From the NCBI GenBank assembly GCA_016185395.1, contig JACPNR010000006.1, forward strand, positions 248,001 through 312,000: 64,000 nt of DNA. The letters are read 5' to 3'. Under the pieces are notes generated by a model. It saw only the letters and a list, made by a program, of their open reading frames with translations, was not told where the DNA came from and did not search any database. The stretch comes from Candidatus Korobacter versatilis. GTDB lineage: Bacteria; Acidobacteriota; Terriglobia; Terriglobales; Acidobacteriaceae. The translations under genes and the position numbers were made by a program. This document shows, piece after piece, positions 1 to 8,430 of the stretch (positions are counted from its first letter, which is position 1; every line of letters starts with the position of its first letter).

Positions 1-86
1 GTCCCTTTCGCCGCCGACGAAAAGCAGATCCCTCGGAGTGACAATCATAAAGGGCTCGGAATGACACTCAAGAAAGAGAAATGATG
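1..86. other. window edge, intergenic, no gene seen
   Basis: No coding frame was recognised. The segment contains CTCGGAGTGACA and CTCGGAATGACA about 25 nt apart, fragments of a dispersed intergenic repeat. A related form is seen near 22386-22490. Confidence 0.4.
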
Positions 87-914
87 CTAGCTGCGGCGCG
101 CGCCGGCAGATCTCTCGGGACGCTTCGCCTGGTTGCGATCCCAGATGATGCGCAGGCCATCGAGCGTGAGGTTCTCGTCCACGCTGGTGATGAAGCGCGA
201 GCCCTCGGCGAGGAGCGGCGCGAGGCCGCCGGTCGCGACGACCCTCGCTTCCTTGCCTAGCTCGGCGAGGAGCCGCTCGAGGATGCCGTCGACCAGGCCG
301 AGGTATCCGTAGTAAAGACCGGTCTGGATGCTGCCGACGGTGTTGGTGCCGATCACGCGCTCGGGCTTGCGGATGTCCACGCGCGGCAGGCGGGCGGTGC
401 GATCGAAGAGCGCGTCCGCGGAGATGCCGATGCCGGGCGCGATGACGCCGCCCAAGTATTCGCCCTTCTTCGAGATGGCGTCGAAGGTGGTCGCGGTGCC
501 GAAGTCCACCACCACGCACGGCCCGCCGAACTTTTCATAGGCCGCCACGCCGTTGACGATGCGGTCGGCGCCGACCTCGGCCGGATTGTCGTACTGCACC
601 GGCATGCCGGTCTTCACGCCCGGTTCGATGAACAGCGGCTGGAGATGGAAGTAGCGCTCGCACACCTCGCGCAGGGTGGAATCGAGCGGCGGGACAACCG
701 ACGAGATGACGATGCCGCGCACCTGCTTCACTTCGATCCCGCTGAGCGCGAACAGATTGCGGAAGAGCACGCCGTATTCGTCCACCGTCTGCGTTTTGCT
801 GGTGGCCACGCGCCAGTGCGCGGCGAGGCGGTCGTAGGCCGCGGCATCGCTGCCGCTCGCGCCGTAGAGCCCGAGCACCGTGTTGGTGTTGCCGACGTCG
901 ATGACGAAAAGCAT
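87..914 (-). CDS. coaX: type III pantothenate kinase
   Basis: Phosphorylates pantothenate with ATP, the first committed step of coenzyme A synthesis, in the cytoplasm. The 275-aa product has the ASKHA-fold phosphate-1 motif DVGNTNTVLGL (residues 6-16), GADRIVN (115-121) and VVDFGTATTFD (135-145), all typical of CoaX, and normal family length. The open frame extends 17 codons upstream, but I chose the ATG at 914 because the protein then begins MLFVIDVGNTN, the usual N-terminus. It lies downstream of birA on the same strand. The birA-coaX pairing is common and suggests a cofactor operon, although an 85-nt repeat-bearing spacer separates them. Confidence 0.96.
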   Translation of the reverse strand: MLFVIDVGNTNTVLGLYGASGSDAAAYDRLAAHWRVATSKTQTVDEYGVLFRNLFALSGIEVKQVRGIVISSVVPPLDSTLREVCERYFHLQPLFIEPGVKTGMPVQYDNPAEVGADRIVNGVAAYEKFGGPCVVVDFGTATTFDAISKKGEYLGGVIAPGIGISADALFDRTARLPRVDIRKPERVIGTNTVGSIQTGLYYGYLGLVDGILERLLAELGKEARVVATGGLAPLLAEGSRFITSVDENLTLDGLRIIWDRNQAKRPERSAGARRS

Positions 915-919
915 AGTTC

Positions 920-1010
920 GCCGCTGATGAACGCAGATGAATACAAAAGAACGGTTGAAGAACAAAAACCGATCAGCGTTCTTCTGCGTTCATCTGCGGC
1001 TAAATCTCTC
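920..1010. repeat. 10-nt period inverted repeat (CGCAGATGAA family)
   Basis: GCTGATGAACGCAGATGAA on the left is matched in inverted orientation by TTCTGCGTTCATCTGCGG on the right, with about 45 nt between. The same family recurs at 19970-20130 and 36838-36990. It fills the coaX-birA spacer and could fold into a hairpin in the mRNA. Confidence 0.7.
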
Positions 1011-2052
1011 TGACTCCGCCCGATAAGACCGTGCGCACGCCTGCCGCCGTCTTGACCTGCAGGAAGCCGCGCGCGTCGAGGCCGTCGGTCACACCTTCGT
1101 ACTCGGGGAGTCCGGCATCTTTCACGCGCACGCGCTTGCCGCGCGCGTACGACGACCGTTGCTCGAAGGCCGCGACCACCGGTCCGGGGCCGCGCTCCAC
1201 CAGCGCACGATACGCACCGTCGAGAAATTTTAGCAGAGCGACCGCCAGCTCCAGCCGCGACCACTCGCGCCCGGTCGCGAGCCGCAGAGAGGTCGCCGTC
1301 TCCGCCAGCTCGCCGGAAAACCTTGCCTGGTTCACGTTGATGCCCACGCCTATCACCGCGTAGCGTACGCGCGTGGCTTCGGCATTCATCTCCGCCAGGA
1401 TGCCGCAGAACTTCTTGCCGCCGAGCAGCAGGTCGTTGGGCCAGCGCAGGTCGGCGACCAGCCCGGTGGCTTCCTCCACCGCGGCGGCGGTCGCGAGGCC
1501 GGCGGCCAACGAGAGCGGCAGCGCGTCTGCCGGCGACAGCGGCGGACGCAGCAGCACGGAACAATAGATGCCCACCGACTTCGCCGACTCCCACGCGTGA
1601 CCACCGCGTCCGCGACCGGCGGTCTGCTCCTCGGCGAGCCACACCGCGCCTTCGGGTTCGCCGGCGGCGCCGGCCTGCATGGCGAGCGCGTTGGTCGAGC
1701 CGGTGCGGAAGGAGTGCCGCAACTTTCCTGTCCCGCTGAAGATCGTCCCACGCAGGTGCGGCTCGATGAACTCCGCCAGCAGCAGGTCGGGGACTTGCTC
1801 GAGCTGGTATCCGGTGCGCGGATGTCCCGCGATGGCGACGCCGAGTTCGCGCAGGTGCTCGACCGAGCGCCACACGGCGGAGCGGCTGATGCCTATCTCT
1901 TCGGCGAGCTTCGTCCCACTCACCACGACGGTGGCGTGGTCCGCGAGCACGCGCACGACTTCGCCGAGATGGTCCGCCGTGACCGCGCCGGCAGCGGCAA
2001 GCTCCGCGCGCGCGGGGCGAGAAGGTCGCGTTCGTGGACGGCGATGAGGCAT
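1000..2052 (-). CDS. birA: biotin--[acetyl-CoA-carboxylase] ligase / biotin repressor
   Basis: Activates biotin with ATP and attaches it to the carboxyl-carrier lysine of acetyl-CoA carboxylase. An N-terminal winged-helix region (about residues 38-85, with GTKLAEEIGISRSAVWRSVE) suggests the bifunctional repressor type. The ligase part shows GRGRGGHAW (147-155), RWPND (203-207) and the KKFCGIL strand (213-219), all active-site signatures. The start is uncertain: the frame is open to 2187, no good Shine-Dalgarno precedes 2052, and the first 30 residues are low-complexity, so a downstream GTG is possible. It is probably co-transcribed with coaX. Confidence 0.93.
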   Translation of the reverse strand: MPHRRPRTRPSRPARAELAAAGAVTADHLGEVVRVLADHATVVVSGTKLAEEIGISRSAVWRSVEHLRELGVAIAGHPRTGYQLEQVPDLLLAEFIEPHLRGTIFSGTGKLRHSFRTGSTNALAMQAGAAGEPEGAVWLAEEQTAGRGRGGHAWESAKSVGIYCSVLLRPPLSPADALPLSLAAGLATAAAVEEATGLVADLRWPNDLLLGGKKFCGILAEMNAEATRVRYAVIGVGINVNQARFSGELAETATSLRLATGREWSRLELAVALLKFLDGAYRALVERGPGPVVAAFEQRSSYARGKRVRVKDAGLPEYEGVTDGLDARGFLQVKTAAGVRTVLSGGVREI

Positions 2053-2174
2053 GGGATGTAAGAGGAGGATTATCAGCGACCGACGGCCACGCGCCCAAGG
2101 ATTTCTGCTGCTGCAAACGGGGTGAGGCGTTACGATACGCCAACCGCTCCCAAACTCATTTCCCGGAGGCACGT

Positions 2175-2612
2175 ATGCAGTTGGCATGGATGGGCATCAA
2201 CTGGCTCGCAGTCCTGGCCGGCGGGGTCGTCTGCATGGTGATCGGCTTCCTGTGGTATTCGCCCGCGTTGTTCGCGCGACCGTGGATGGCGGCGTCCGGC
2301 TACGACATCAACGACAAAGCGAAGATGGACGAGATGAAGAAGAGCATGGGCAAGACCTACTCGCTCGCCTTCCTCGCTGCGCTGCTGCAGGCCGCCATGC
2401 TGGCCAAGATCCTGGCCGTGACGGGCGTTTGGGGAGCGCTCTACGGCATGAAGATCGCCTTCGGCGTGTGGCTGGGTTTCGTGATGACGGTGCAATTGAC
2501 GGGAGCGCTTTTCGGCAACCAGAAGATGAAGCTGTTCGCCATCAACACCGGATATCAGCTCGTGTCCTACCTGGCGATGGGAGCGCTGCTCGCGCCCATG
2601 CACGTGCGCTAA
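2175..2612 (+). CDS. DUF1761-like small membrane protein
   Basis: A 145-aa protein with about four hydrophobic segments (roughly residues 8-28, 58-78, 85-105, 118-140). The first carries GFLWYSPALFARPW, which resembles the N-terminus of DUF1761 proteins. The function of that family is not known. The ATG at 2175 was chosen because GGAGG (2165-2169) sits 5 nt before it. It is divergent from birA and convergent with the next gene. Confidence 0.8.
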   Translation: MQLAWMGINWLAVLAGGVVCMVIGFLWYSPALFARPWMAASGYDINDKAKMDEMKKSMGKTYSLAFLAALLQAAMLAKILAVTGVWGALYGMKIAFGVWLGFVMTVQLTGALFGNQKMKLFAINTGYQLVSYLAMGALLAPMHVR

Positions 2613-2627
2613 GAAGGACCGAAACAA

Positions 2628-2990
2628 CTAAGCGCCGCTGTTGGCGCCTTTCGCTTTCGGTGCGACGAAGGTGCGGGTAACGCCCTGGGCCTTGTCCGCG
2701 TCGCGCGTGTAGCGGACGCTGGCGTCGCCGATGCGCAGCTCCACTTCGAGCGCCAACCCGATCTCGCCGACCAGGCAGCGTTGGCACAGGCAATCGTAGG
2801 CGACTTCCTTGCCGTCTTCCCGCTTGGCGAAGACCGGCACCACGTGGCGCACGTGCGAACGGCAGATCGCGCACTTGCCGCCGCCCGCCATGCGGTACTT
2901 CATCTCCGCGTAGCCGTAGAGCAGCTTGCTGTCGTCCGGGGTGCCCGCGTCGGCGGCGTCGGCGAGTGCTTCCAAATAATCCTGGAGCAC
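2628..2990 (-). CDS. hypothetical protein with two CxxC pairs
   Basis: A 120-aa protein starting at a GTG (2990). It contains GGGKCAICRSH (about residues 36-46) and YDCLCQRCLVGE (about 64-75), a four-cysteine arrangement that probably binds zinc. No signal peptide or membrane segment is visible. The C-terminus (VRYTRDADKAQGVTRTFVAP) is charged. I do not recognise the family. The coding assignment rests on the cysteine pattern and the good fit between flanking genes. Confidence 0.6.
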   Translation of the reverse strand: MLQDYLEALADAADAGTPDDSKLLYGYAEMKYRMAGGGKCAICRSHVRHVVPVFAKREDGKEVAYDCLCQRCLVGEIGLALEVELRIGDASVRYTRDADKAQGVTRTFVAPKAKGANSGA

Positions 2991-3151
2991 GTGCGGATGA
3001 TTTACGTTCGTAGGGATGGCCAGCCTCGTTCCATGCAGCGGAGGCAGTATTCAAACATAGCGACCAGGCAGGGGCAACAAGAATCAGGGGAGGCACCGTG
3101 ACCGCAAGTGCGCGCCCTTCCGCGTTGCGTCCGGCGGGCGCAGGATCACGC

Positions 3152-3577
3152 CTATTTCCGGCGCGTGGCGCGCATGGGTACGGCCGCGACCTTGGCCGGG
3201 CCGGAGCTGGAAGGCGGCTTGCGCATGCCCTCGAGCAGCTCCTTGAGCACGACCGCGTTGTTGCGCTCGGTGTTGCGCGCGGAGTAGACGAGCGTGAGCA
3301 TCTTCTTTTTCCGCGCGAGGTCGTAGAGGCGCTCGAGCGCGGCGCTGGCCGAGGGCTCGTTCAACTCGTGCAGGTAGCGTTTGCGGAAGACGGTCCAGGC
3401 GAGCGAGTTGGTGTGGTACCAGTGGCGCAGGGAATCGGAAGGCGCGAGGTCGCGCAGCCACTCGTCGATCGCTGCCTTGTCTTTGGAGACGCCGCGCGGC
3501 CACAGCCGGTCCACCAGCACGCGCACGCCATCCGAGACGGAAGGCTTGTCGTAGGCGCGTTTGAGCTGGATGGACAT
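3152..3577 (-). CDS. DUF488 family protein
   Basis: A 141-aa cytoplasmic protein with the DUF488 hallmarks VRVLVDRLWPRGVSK (residues 17-31) and LVYSARNTERNNAVVL near 107-122. The family is widespread and its biochemical role is not established. I chose the ATG at 3577 (MSIQLKRAYD) because it gives the standard DUF488 N-terminus; the frame extends 12 codons further upstream into repeat-like DNA. The basic C-terminal tail is probably disordered. Confidence 0.88.
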   Translation of the reverse strand: MSIQLKRAYDKPSVSDGVRVLVDRLWPRGVSKDKAAIDEWLRDLAPSDSLRHWYHTNSLAWTVFRKRYLHELNEPSASAALERLYDLARKKKMLTLVYSARNTERNNAVVLKELLEGMRKPPSSSGPAKVAAVPMRATRRK

Positions 3578-3641
3578 GAAGCGATTGCCGATTGCAGATC
3601 TCCGATTTTTCATCTAGCGTTGCGCGAGACATTTTAATCCT

Positions 3642-4040
3642 TTGCGAACGACTGCGAAACTCGCCCGTCTCTTGTTCATCACCATCCTCGCGGCGGTGGC
3701 GTGGGTTGTGCTCGCCGGCTGCGACAGCGGTCCTTCCGCTGCCGCGGAGAAGTCGCACATGTCCGACGCCGAGCTCAGGCTCACCCCCGAGCAGGCCGCC
3801 GGCCGCCGCGTCTACAACCTGCACTGCCTCGTCTGCCACGAGGCCTACTCCAGCAGCGAGCGCAACGGGCCCACGCTCGCCGGCTTCTACAAGAAGAAAT
3901 TCATGGTCAGCGGGCTGCCGGTCAACGACGAGCGCGTGCGCGACATCATCGTGATGGGCAAATCCAAGATGCCGCCGTTCGGCGGCCAGCTCTCCGGCGA
4001 CGAGGTCGCCGCGCTTATCGCGTATATGAAGACGCTGTGA
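3642..4040 (+). CDS. lipoprotein cytochrome c
   Basis: A 132-aa protein with a lipoprotein signal (hydrophobic residues 8-25 ending VVLAGC) and one haem c site CLVCHEA at about residues 62-68. A later methionine in SKMPPFGG is the likely axial ligand. It should be anchored in the membrane facing the periplasm and carry electrons in respiration; the partner is not evident. Translation appears to start at a TTG (3642), chosen because it is the only start that keeps the whole signal peptide. It lies just upstream of lipA, but lipA has its own promoter. Confidence 0.9.
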   Translation: MRTTAKLARLLFITILAAVAWVVLAGCDSGPSAAAEKSHMSDAELRLTPEQAAGRRVYNLHCLVCHEAYSSSERNGPTLAGFYKKKFMVSGLPVNDERVRDIIVMGKSKMPPFGGQLSGDEVAALIAYMKTL

Positions 4041-4043
4041 GGG

Positions 4044-4057
4044 AGTACCGAGTACCG
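4044..4057. repeat. tandem heptamer, 2 copies (AGTACCG)
   Basis: AGTACCG is repeated exactly twice immediately after the cytochrome stop codon. It is one member of the dispersed 7-nt period arrays described in the findings. Confidence 0.75.
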
Positions 4058-4096
4058 AGGCCGACCGGTCACGGTCGCTGGCTTGTCCTTTGAACT

Positions 4097-4125
4097 TTGT
4101 CCTTTTCGGGCGAAAGCTTTAGCAT
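4097..4125 (+). promoter_or_regulatory. lipA promoter
   Basis: TTGTCC (4097-4102), a 17-nt spacer, and TAGCAT (4120-4125) form a sigma70-like promoter. The -10 box ends 9 nt before the lipA ATG, so the transcript would have almost no leader. Confidence 0.5.
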
Positions 4126-4134
4126 CCTAGAGAC

Positions 4135-5040
4135 ATGGCCACCTCGCCCGAACTCGTCCAGATCGCGCTCGGTCCGAAGGTGCGCGAGCCGAAGCCGGCG
4201 TGGCTGCGCGCGCGCGCGCCCATGGGCGAGAACTATCACGAGCTGAAGAAGCTGGCGCGCACGCTCGACCTGCACACCGTCTGCGAAAGCGCGCAGTGCC
4301 CGAACATCGGCGAGTGCTGGAATCACAAGACCGCCACCTTCATGCTGCTCGGCAACCTGTGCACGCGCCGCTGCGGCTTCTGCGCCGTCCCCAAGGGCAC
4401 GCCGGAGGCCATCGACTGGGACGAGCCGCGCCGCGTAGCCGAAGCTGTGGGACGTTTGGGTCTGAAGCACGCCGTGATCACCAGCGTGAACCGCGACGAC
4501 GACAACCTCGGCGGCGCCAAGATCTTCGCCGAGACCATCCGCGAAGTCCGCCGCCAGGCGCCCAGATGCCGCGTCGAGGTCCTCATTCCCGACTTCCAGG
4601 GACACGACGACTGCCTGCAAGTCGTGCTCGACGCCCGCCCCGAGGTCCTCAACCACAACACTGAGACCGTGCCGCGGCTCTATCGCGCCGTCCGCTCCGG
4701 CGCGCGCTACGAGCGCACGCTCAAGCTGCTCGGCAACGTGAAGAGAATGTCGGATGGCATCTTGTCGAAGTCCGGCGTGATGGTCGGACTGGGCGAGAGC
4801 ATGACCGAACTGCTCGACACCTTCCGCGACCTCGCCCGCGAGCGCGTCGACATCCTCACCGTCGGCCAGTACCTGCGCCCGTCGAAAGACCACCTCCCCA
4901 TCGCGCGCCTCTACACGCCCGACGAGTTCGCCTACATGAAAGAGGAAGCGCTGGAGATGGGCTTCCGCCACGTGGAGTCGGGCCCGCTCGTCCGCTCGAG
5001 CTACCACGCCCACGAACAGGCCGACGTGGCCGCGCAATAA
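4135..5040 (+). CDS. lipA: lipoyl synthase
   Basis: A radical-SAM enzyme that inserts two sulfurs into protein-bound octanoyl groups to make lipoate for 2-oxoacid dehydrogenases and glycine cleavage. The 301-aa protein has the auxiliary cluster motif C50-x4-C55-x5-C61 and the radical-SAM motif C76-x3-C80-x2-C83. It also has the C-terminal RSSYHA, whose serine ligates the auxiliary cluster. All cluster ligands are present and length is normal. No lipB is adjacent in this window. Confidence 0.97.
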   Translation: MATSPELVQIALGPKVREPKPAWLRARAPMGENYHELKKLARTLDLHTVCESAQCPNIGECWNHKTATFMLLGNLCTRRCGFCAVPKGTPEAIDWDEPRRVAEAVGRLGLKHAVITSVNRDDDNLGGAKIFAETIREVRRQAPRCRVEVLIPDFQGHDDCLQVVLDARPEVLNHNTETVPRLYRAVRSGARYERTLKLLGNVKRMSDGILSKSGVMVGLGESMTELLDTFRDLARERVDILTVGQYLRPSKDHLPIARLYTPDEFAYMKEEALEMGFRHVESGPLVRSSYHAHEQADVAAQ

Positions 5041-5098
5041 GCGTCCTTTCTCCGTGCAAGGTGCCGGCCCACCTCCGTTCTCAGGACGGAGGGTCGTC

Positions 5099-6154
5099 AT
5101 GCGCCTGTTCTCCGCTCTGGCCGTCCTGGCCACCACCGCCGCCTGTGCTTGCACTTATTCCATTCGGGGGCCCCGCGCCACACGGCAGGACCTCGAGCTT
5201 CACGGACCCGTCCGCGAACTCGTCTACCAGCGCTTCGGCACGACGTATGATGGCGCCGGCAAATGGGGCCTGCAGCGGCAAGAGGCGATCAGGTTCGATG
5301 CCGCTGGGCACACCGCTTACGACGATCAGGGGGACACGATTACGCAGTATCGCTACGACGCATTGGGACGCCTGATATTGAGGCAATCGCACTACAAGTC
5401 GAATCCGACAGGGTCACTGGAGTATGAATTCCACCAATTCCCATCTCCAGGGGTTGAGCGGATCACCAGTCGCAGTTGGCGGCAGGATGAGATTAGGCGG
5501 TATGTAGGCGACAAGATAGTGAGCGTTGAGGGTCTCGAAGGCGCACCCAGCGCGAATGTCCTCTACGAATACGACAATGCCGGTCGCCAAGTAAAGAAGG
5601 TGACCACCGACGGCTACGGAAAGGCTCAAGAGACAACGGCCTTCGATCAGGACGGAAATATTTCGCGCAAGGAATTCTGCTTTTCTTCCGCCGGTGACCG
5701 GTTCTGCACGACAGACAGCTACATATATAACGACCGTGGCGAACTGAGGGGGGAAGAACATCGCGGCGTTCGAGAGACATGTGACGACAACGCGGACGTC
5801 ACCGACGGCACCCTGTCGTCAGAGATCCACCATAGCCCCGGTCGACGTGAGGAGATTCGCTATCGGGACGGTGAGCAAGCAGGCCGCACGATTCAGGAGT
5901 TCGACTCGGAGGGCCGACTGACGCATAAGCAATCCTCCTGGCCCGCGAAAGGCGACGAAAGCGGCGGAGTCCTGGATGAGTGGGTCGAGTATGAGTTTGA
6001 CGGGCGCGGCAACTGGATCACGAGGAAGGTCTTTGAGCAGGAGCGGACGTTAAAGACGGCAAGCGACGATGAGGGGGAGGATGATGATGATGATGAGCCT
6101 CCGGAGAGGGTCCTGCAGAGCGTCGAGAAGCGCGAGCTCAAATACTACGACTGA
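5099..6154 (+). CDS. YD-repeat (RHS-like) lipoprotein
   Basis: A 351-aa exported protein. The first 20 residues form a hydrophobic signal with cysteines in TTAACACTYS, suggesting a lipoprotein. The rest carries spaced Tyr/Asp-Gly units such as QYRYDALGRL, YEYDNAGRQ, TAFDQDGN, YEFDGRGNW, the repeat type of RHS/YD beta-structures. There is no toxin domain. The tail has a strongly acidic run (about residues 324-337) encoded by a GAT microsatellite. I chose the ATG at 5099 over the upstream GTG (5054) because GGACGGAGGG precedes it and the signal peptide follows directly. Function unknown. Confidence 0.8.
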   Translation: MRLFSALAVLATTAACACTYSIRGPRATRQDLELHGPVRELVYQRFGTTYDGAGKWGLQRQEAIRFDAAGHTAYDDQGDTITQYRYDALGRLILRQSHYKSNPTGSLEYEFHQFPSPGVERITSRSWRQDEIRRYVGDKIVSVEGLEGAPSANVLYEYDNAGRQVKKVTTDGYGKAQETTAFDQDGNISRKEFCFSSAGDRFCTTDSYIYNDRGELRGEEHRGVRETCDDNADVTDGTLSSEIHHSPGRREEIRYRDGEQAGRTIQEFDSEGRLTHKQSSWPAKGDESGGVLDEWVEYEFDGRGNWITRKVFEQERTLKTASDDEGEDDDDDEPPERVLQSVEKRELKYYD

Positions 6155-6163
6155 TGAAAGTGA

Positions 6164-6187
6164 GGGCCGCCTTTCGGCGGCCCTTTG
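6164..6187 (+). terminator. rho-independent terminator
   Basis: GGGCCGCC-TTTC-GGCGGCCC, an 8-bp GC stem followed by TTTG, lies 10 nt after the YD-repeat gene stop. It separates that gene from the convergent peptidase. Confidence 0.85.
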
Positions 6188-6208
6188 CTGAGTCCTGACT
6201 AGATGCTT

Positions 6209-8272
6209 CTACCAGACCCTACACGCATTCTGCCGCACCATGGGGTCGCCGGCTTTGCAGCCGAAGGCCTTCTGGAAGTCGGGTGAGTTGGAGACCACGC
6301 CGTTAGTGCGGAAGCGGCCGGGCGAGTGCGGGTCGGAGAGCGCCATGGTGCGCGCGCGTTCCGGACGCACGTTCTCGCACCACACCTGTCCGAAGCCGAT
6401 CCAGAAGCGCTGCTCGGCGGTGAAGCCGTCCTTCGGCGCCGGCTCCTGACCGTTAGCGTAGCTCGACCGCAGCGCCATGATGGCGAGGTGCGAACCGCCG
6501 TTATCGGCCGCGTTCTCGCCCAGCGTGAGCCGGCCCTGGAGCTTCACGCCCTCGATGGGCGAGTACTCCGAGTACTGGTCGGCGATGCACGACGTGCGCT
6601 TCTCGAACTCGGCCTTGTCCACCGGCGACCACCAGTTCTTCAGGTCGCCGTTGGCGGCGAAGCGCGCTCCCGAATCGTCGAAGCCGTGGGTGAGCTCGTG
6701 GCCGATCACGATGCCGATGGCGCCGTAGTTCACCGCGTCGTCGATCGAGTTATCGAAGAACGGCGGCTGCAGGATGCCCGCCGGGAAGTTGATGTTGTTC
6801 TGCAGTGGCGAGTAGTAGGCGTTCACCGTGGGCGGCGTCATGCCCCACTCCTTCTTGTCCACCGGCCCGCCGATCTTCTTGAGCTGCCGGTTGAACTCGA
6901 AGGTGTTCGCGCGCAGGGAATTGCCCAAGCGGTCGCCGCGGACGACCTTCAGCGTGGAGTAATCGCGCCACTGGTCCGGATACCCGATCTTGTTGGCAAC
7001 GGCGTGCAGCTTCTCGAGCGCCTTCTGCTTGGTCTCGTCGGTCATCCAGTCGAGCGTCTTGATGTCGGTCTCCATCGCGCGCTCGATGTCGCCCACCATC
7101 TTCAGCGTCCGCTCCTTGGCGTTGCCGCCGAAGGCCACGTCCACGTAGTACTTGCCGAGCGCTTCGCCCAGGTCGCCGTCGGTCGCGCGCATGCAGCGGT
7201 TCCACAGCGGAAGTTGCTGCTGCGCCCCGCCCAGCACCTTGCCGTAGAAGCTGAAGGTCTCGTCCGAGAACTCCACCGGCAGCGATTCCGCTTGCCCGTG
7301 CAGGAAGTGCCACTTCAGGTAGGTCTTCCACTGCGCGAGCGGCACCGTCTTGATGGCGGCGTCGAGCGCGGTGAAGAACGCCGGGTTACCCACGTTCAGC
7401 TCGGCGATCTTCGGCGCGCCCACTTCCACGAAGTAATTGTTCCAGGTGAACGAGGGCGTCATCGCCTGCAGGTCGGCGACTTTCGTCCAGTGGTCGAGCT
7501 TGGTGGTGTCGCGGCGCTCCGTCGGGGTCATGGCGGCGTTCGCCAGCTTCATCTCGATGTCCATCACCTGCTGCGCCTGCGTCTTGGCGTCTGCTTCCGG
7601 CGCGCCGGCGAGGTGCAGCATGTTGGCCACGTGCTGCACGTACTGCTCGCGGATCCTCACCGACTTCTCGTCGGTCTTGGTGTAGAAGTCCTTGTTGCCG
7701 AGCGCCATGCCGCCCTGGTCGGCCCAGCTCGCCGTCATCGCGGCGTTGTGCAGCATCGGGGCCGGGCCCCAGGCGAACATGCCGCCCAGTCCCTGCTTGT
7801 GCAGCGAGCCGATGACCTTTGCCAGGTCGGCGGTGCTCTTCATGCCGTTGATCTGCGCCAGGTATTGCTGCGCCGGCACGAGCTTCTTGGCGGTGGTCGC
7901 CGACTGGTCCAGGCAGGTGCCGTAGTAATCGCCGATCTTCTGCTCGTTGGCGTCGGCATACTGCTTCTTCGCCGCGGCCTTATCGAGGATCTGGCGCGAG
8001 ACGGCGCGGTTGTACTCGCGCAGCATCTCGAAGCGTCCCCAGCGCGTCTGGTCGGGCGGGATGGGGTTCTTGGCGATGAAGCCGCCGCAGGCGAACTGGT
8101 AGAAGTCCTGGCAGGGCTGCGCCGACTTGTCCATCGCGTCCACGTCGAAGCTCGTCATGCGCTTCGGCATGGGGGCGGCGGACGATGGCTGCGTGGCGGG
8201 TGGAGTCTGCGTCTGCGCCGAGGCGAGCGTGGCGCACACAAGGACGAGCAAGAGGATCCGCAACTGTCGCAT
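6209..8272 (-). CDS. M13 family zinc metallopeptidase (PepO/neprilysin-like)
   Basis: A secreted zinc endopeptidase of 687 aa. It has a signal peptide (MRQLRILLLVLVCATLASAQ), the conserved NAYYSP before the active site, the zinc motif HELTH (525-529), the third-ligand motif ENAADNGG, and the C-terminal CRVW that closes the M13 fold. M13 enzymes cut small peptides. The ATG at 8272 was chosen because AAGGAGA lies 6 nt upstream and the signal peptide starts there; the frame is open 38 codons further. Acidobacteria often carry many such peptidases. Confidence 0.96.
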   Translation of the reverse strand: MRQLRILLLVLVCATLASAQTQTPPATQPSSAAPMPKRMTSFDVDAMDKSAQPCQDFYQFACGGFIAKNPIPPDQTRWGRFEMLREYNRAVSRQILDKAAAKKQYADANEQKIGDYYGTCLDQSATTAKKLVPAQQYLAQINGMKSTADLAKVIGSLHKQGLGGMFAWGPAPMLHNAAMTASWADQGGMALGNKDFYTKTDEKSVRIREQYVQHVANMLHLAGAPEADAKTQAQQVMDIEMKLANAAMTPTERRDTTKLDHWTKVADLQAMTPSFTWNNYFVEVGAPKIAELNVGNPAFFTALDAAIKTVPLAQWKTYLKWHFLHGQAESLPVEFSDETFSFYGKVLGGAQQQLPLWNRCMRATDGDLGEALGKYYVDVAFGGNAKERTLKMVGDIERAMETDIKTLDWMTDETKQKALEKLHAVANKIGYPDQWRDYSTLKVVRGDRLGNSLRANTFEFNRQLKKIGGPVDKKEWGMTPPTVNAYYSPLQNNINFPAGILQPPFFDNSIDDAVNYGAIGIVIGHELTHGFDDSGARFAANGDLKNWWSPVDKAEFEKRTSCIADQYSEYSPIEGVKLQGRLTLGENAADNGGSHLAIMALRSSYANGQEPAPKDGFTAEQRFWIGFGQVWCENVRPERARTMALSDPHSPGRFRTNGVVSNSPDFQKAFGCKAGDPMVRQNACRVW

Positions 8273-8385
8273 AGGTCTCCTTAGGAGAAGAGCAGGGGTC
8301 CGCACGAAACTGCCAAGTATATACAGACGGATGGGAGGCGGGAACGTGGGCACCAAATTTTTAGGGACCAGCCGAGCGGGGAGCA

Positions 8386-8415
8386 ACAGAAAAGGGACGC
8401 CGCGAACGGCGTCCC
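8386..8415 (-). terminator. terminator of the MCE gene
   Basis: A perfect 9-bp stem GGGACGCCG / CGGCGTCCC with a 4-nt loop. On the minus strand it is followed by TTTTCTG. It lies 15 nt beyond the MCE gene stop. Confidence 0.85.
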
Positions 8416-8430
8416 CGGGGAATAAGCCGC

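Noticed and set aside
728-2143. A 471-codon minus-strand open frame across birA and coaX
   Set aside because: It is Arg/Ala-rich, antiphase to two clear genes on the same strand and has no motif; a high-GC shadow frame.
3084-3839. A 251-codon minus-strand frame covering the DUF488 gene
   Set aside because: It overlaps DUF488 in another frame and the cytochrome antisense; no protein-like features.
6326-8284. A 652-codon plus-strand frame opposite the M13 peptidase
   Set aside because: The peptidase has all catalytic motifs; the opposite frame is His/Arg/Leu-rich low-information translation.
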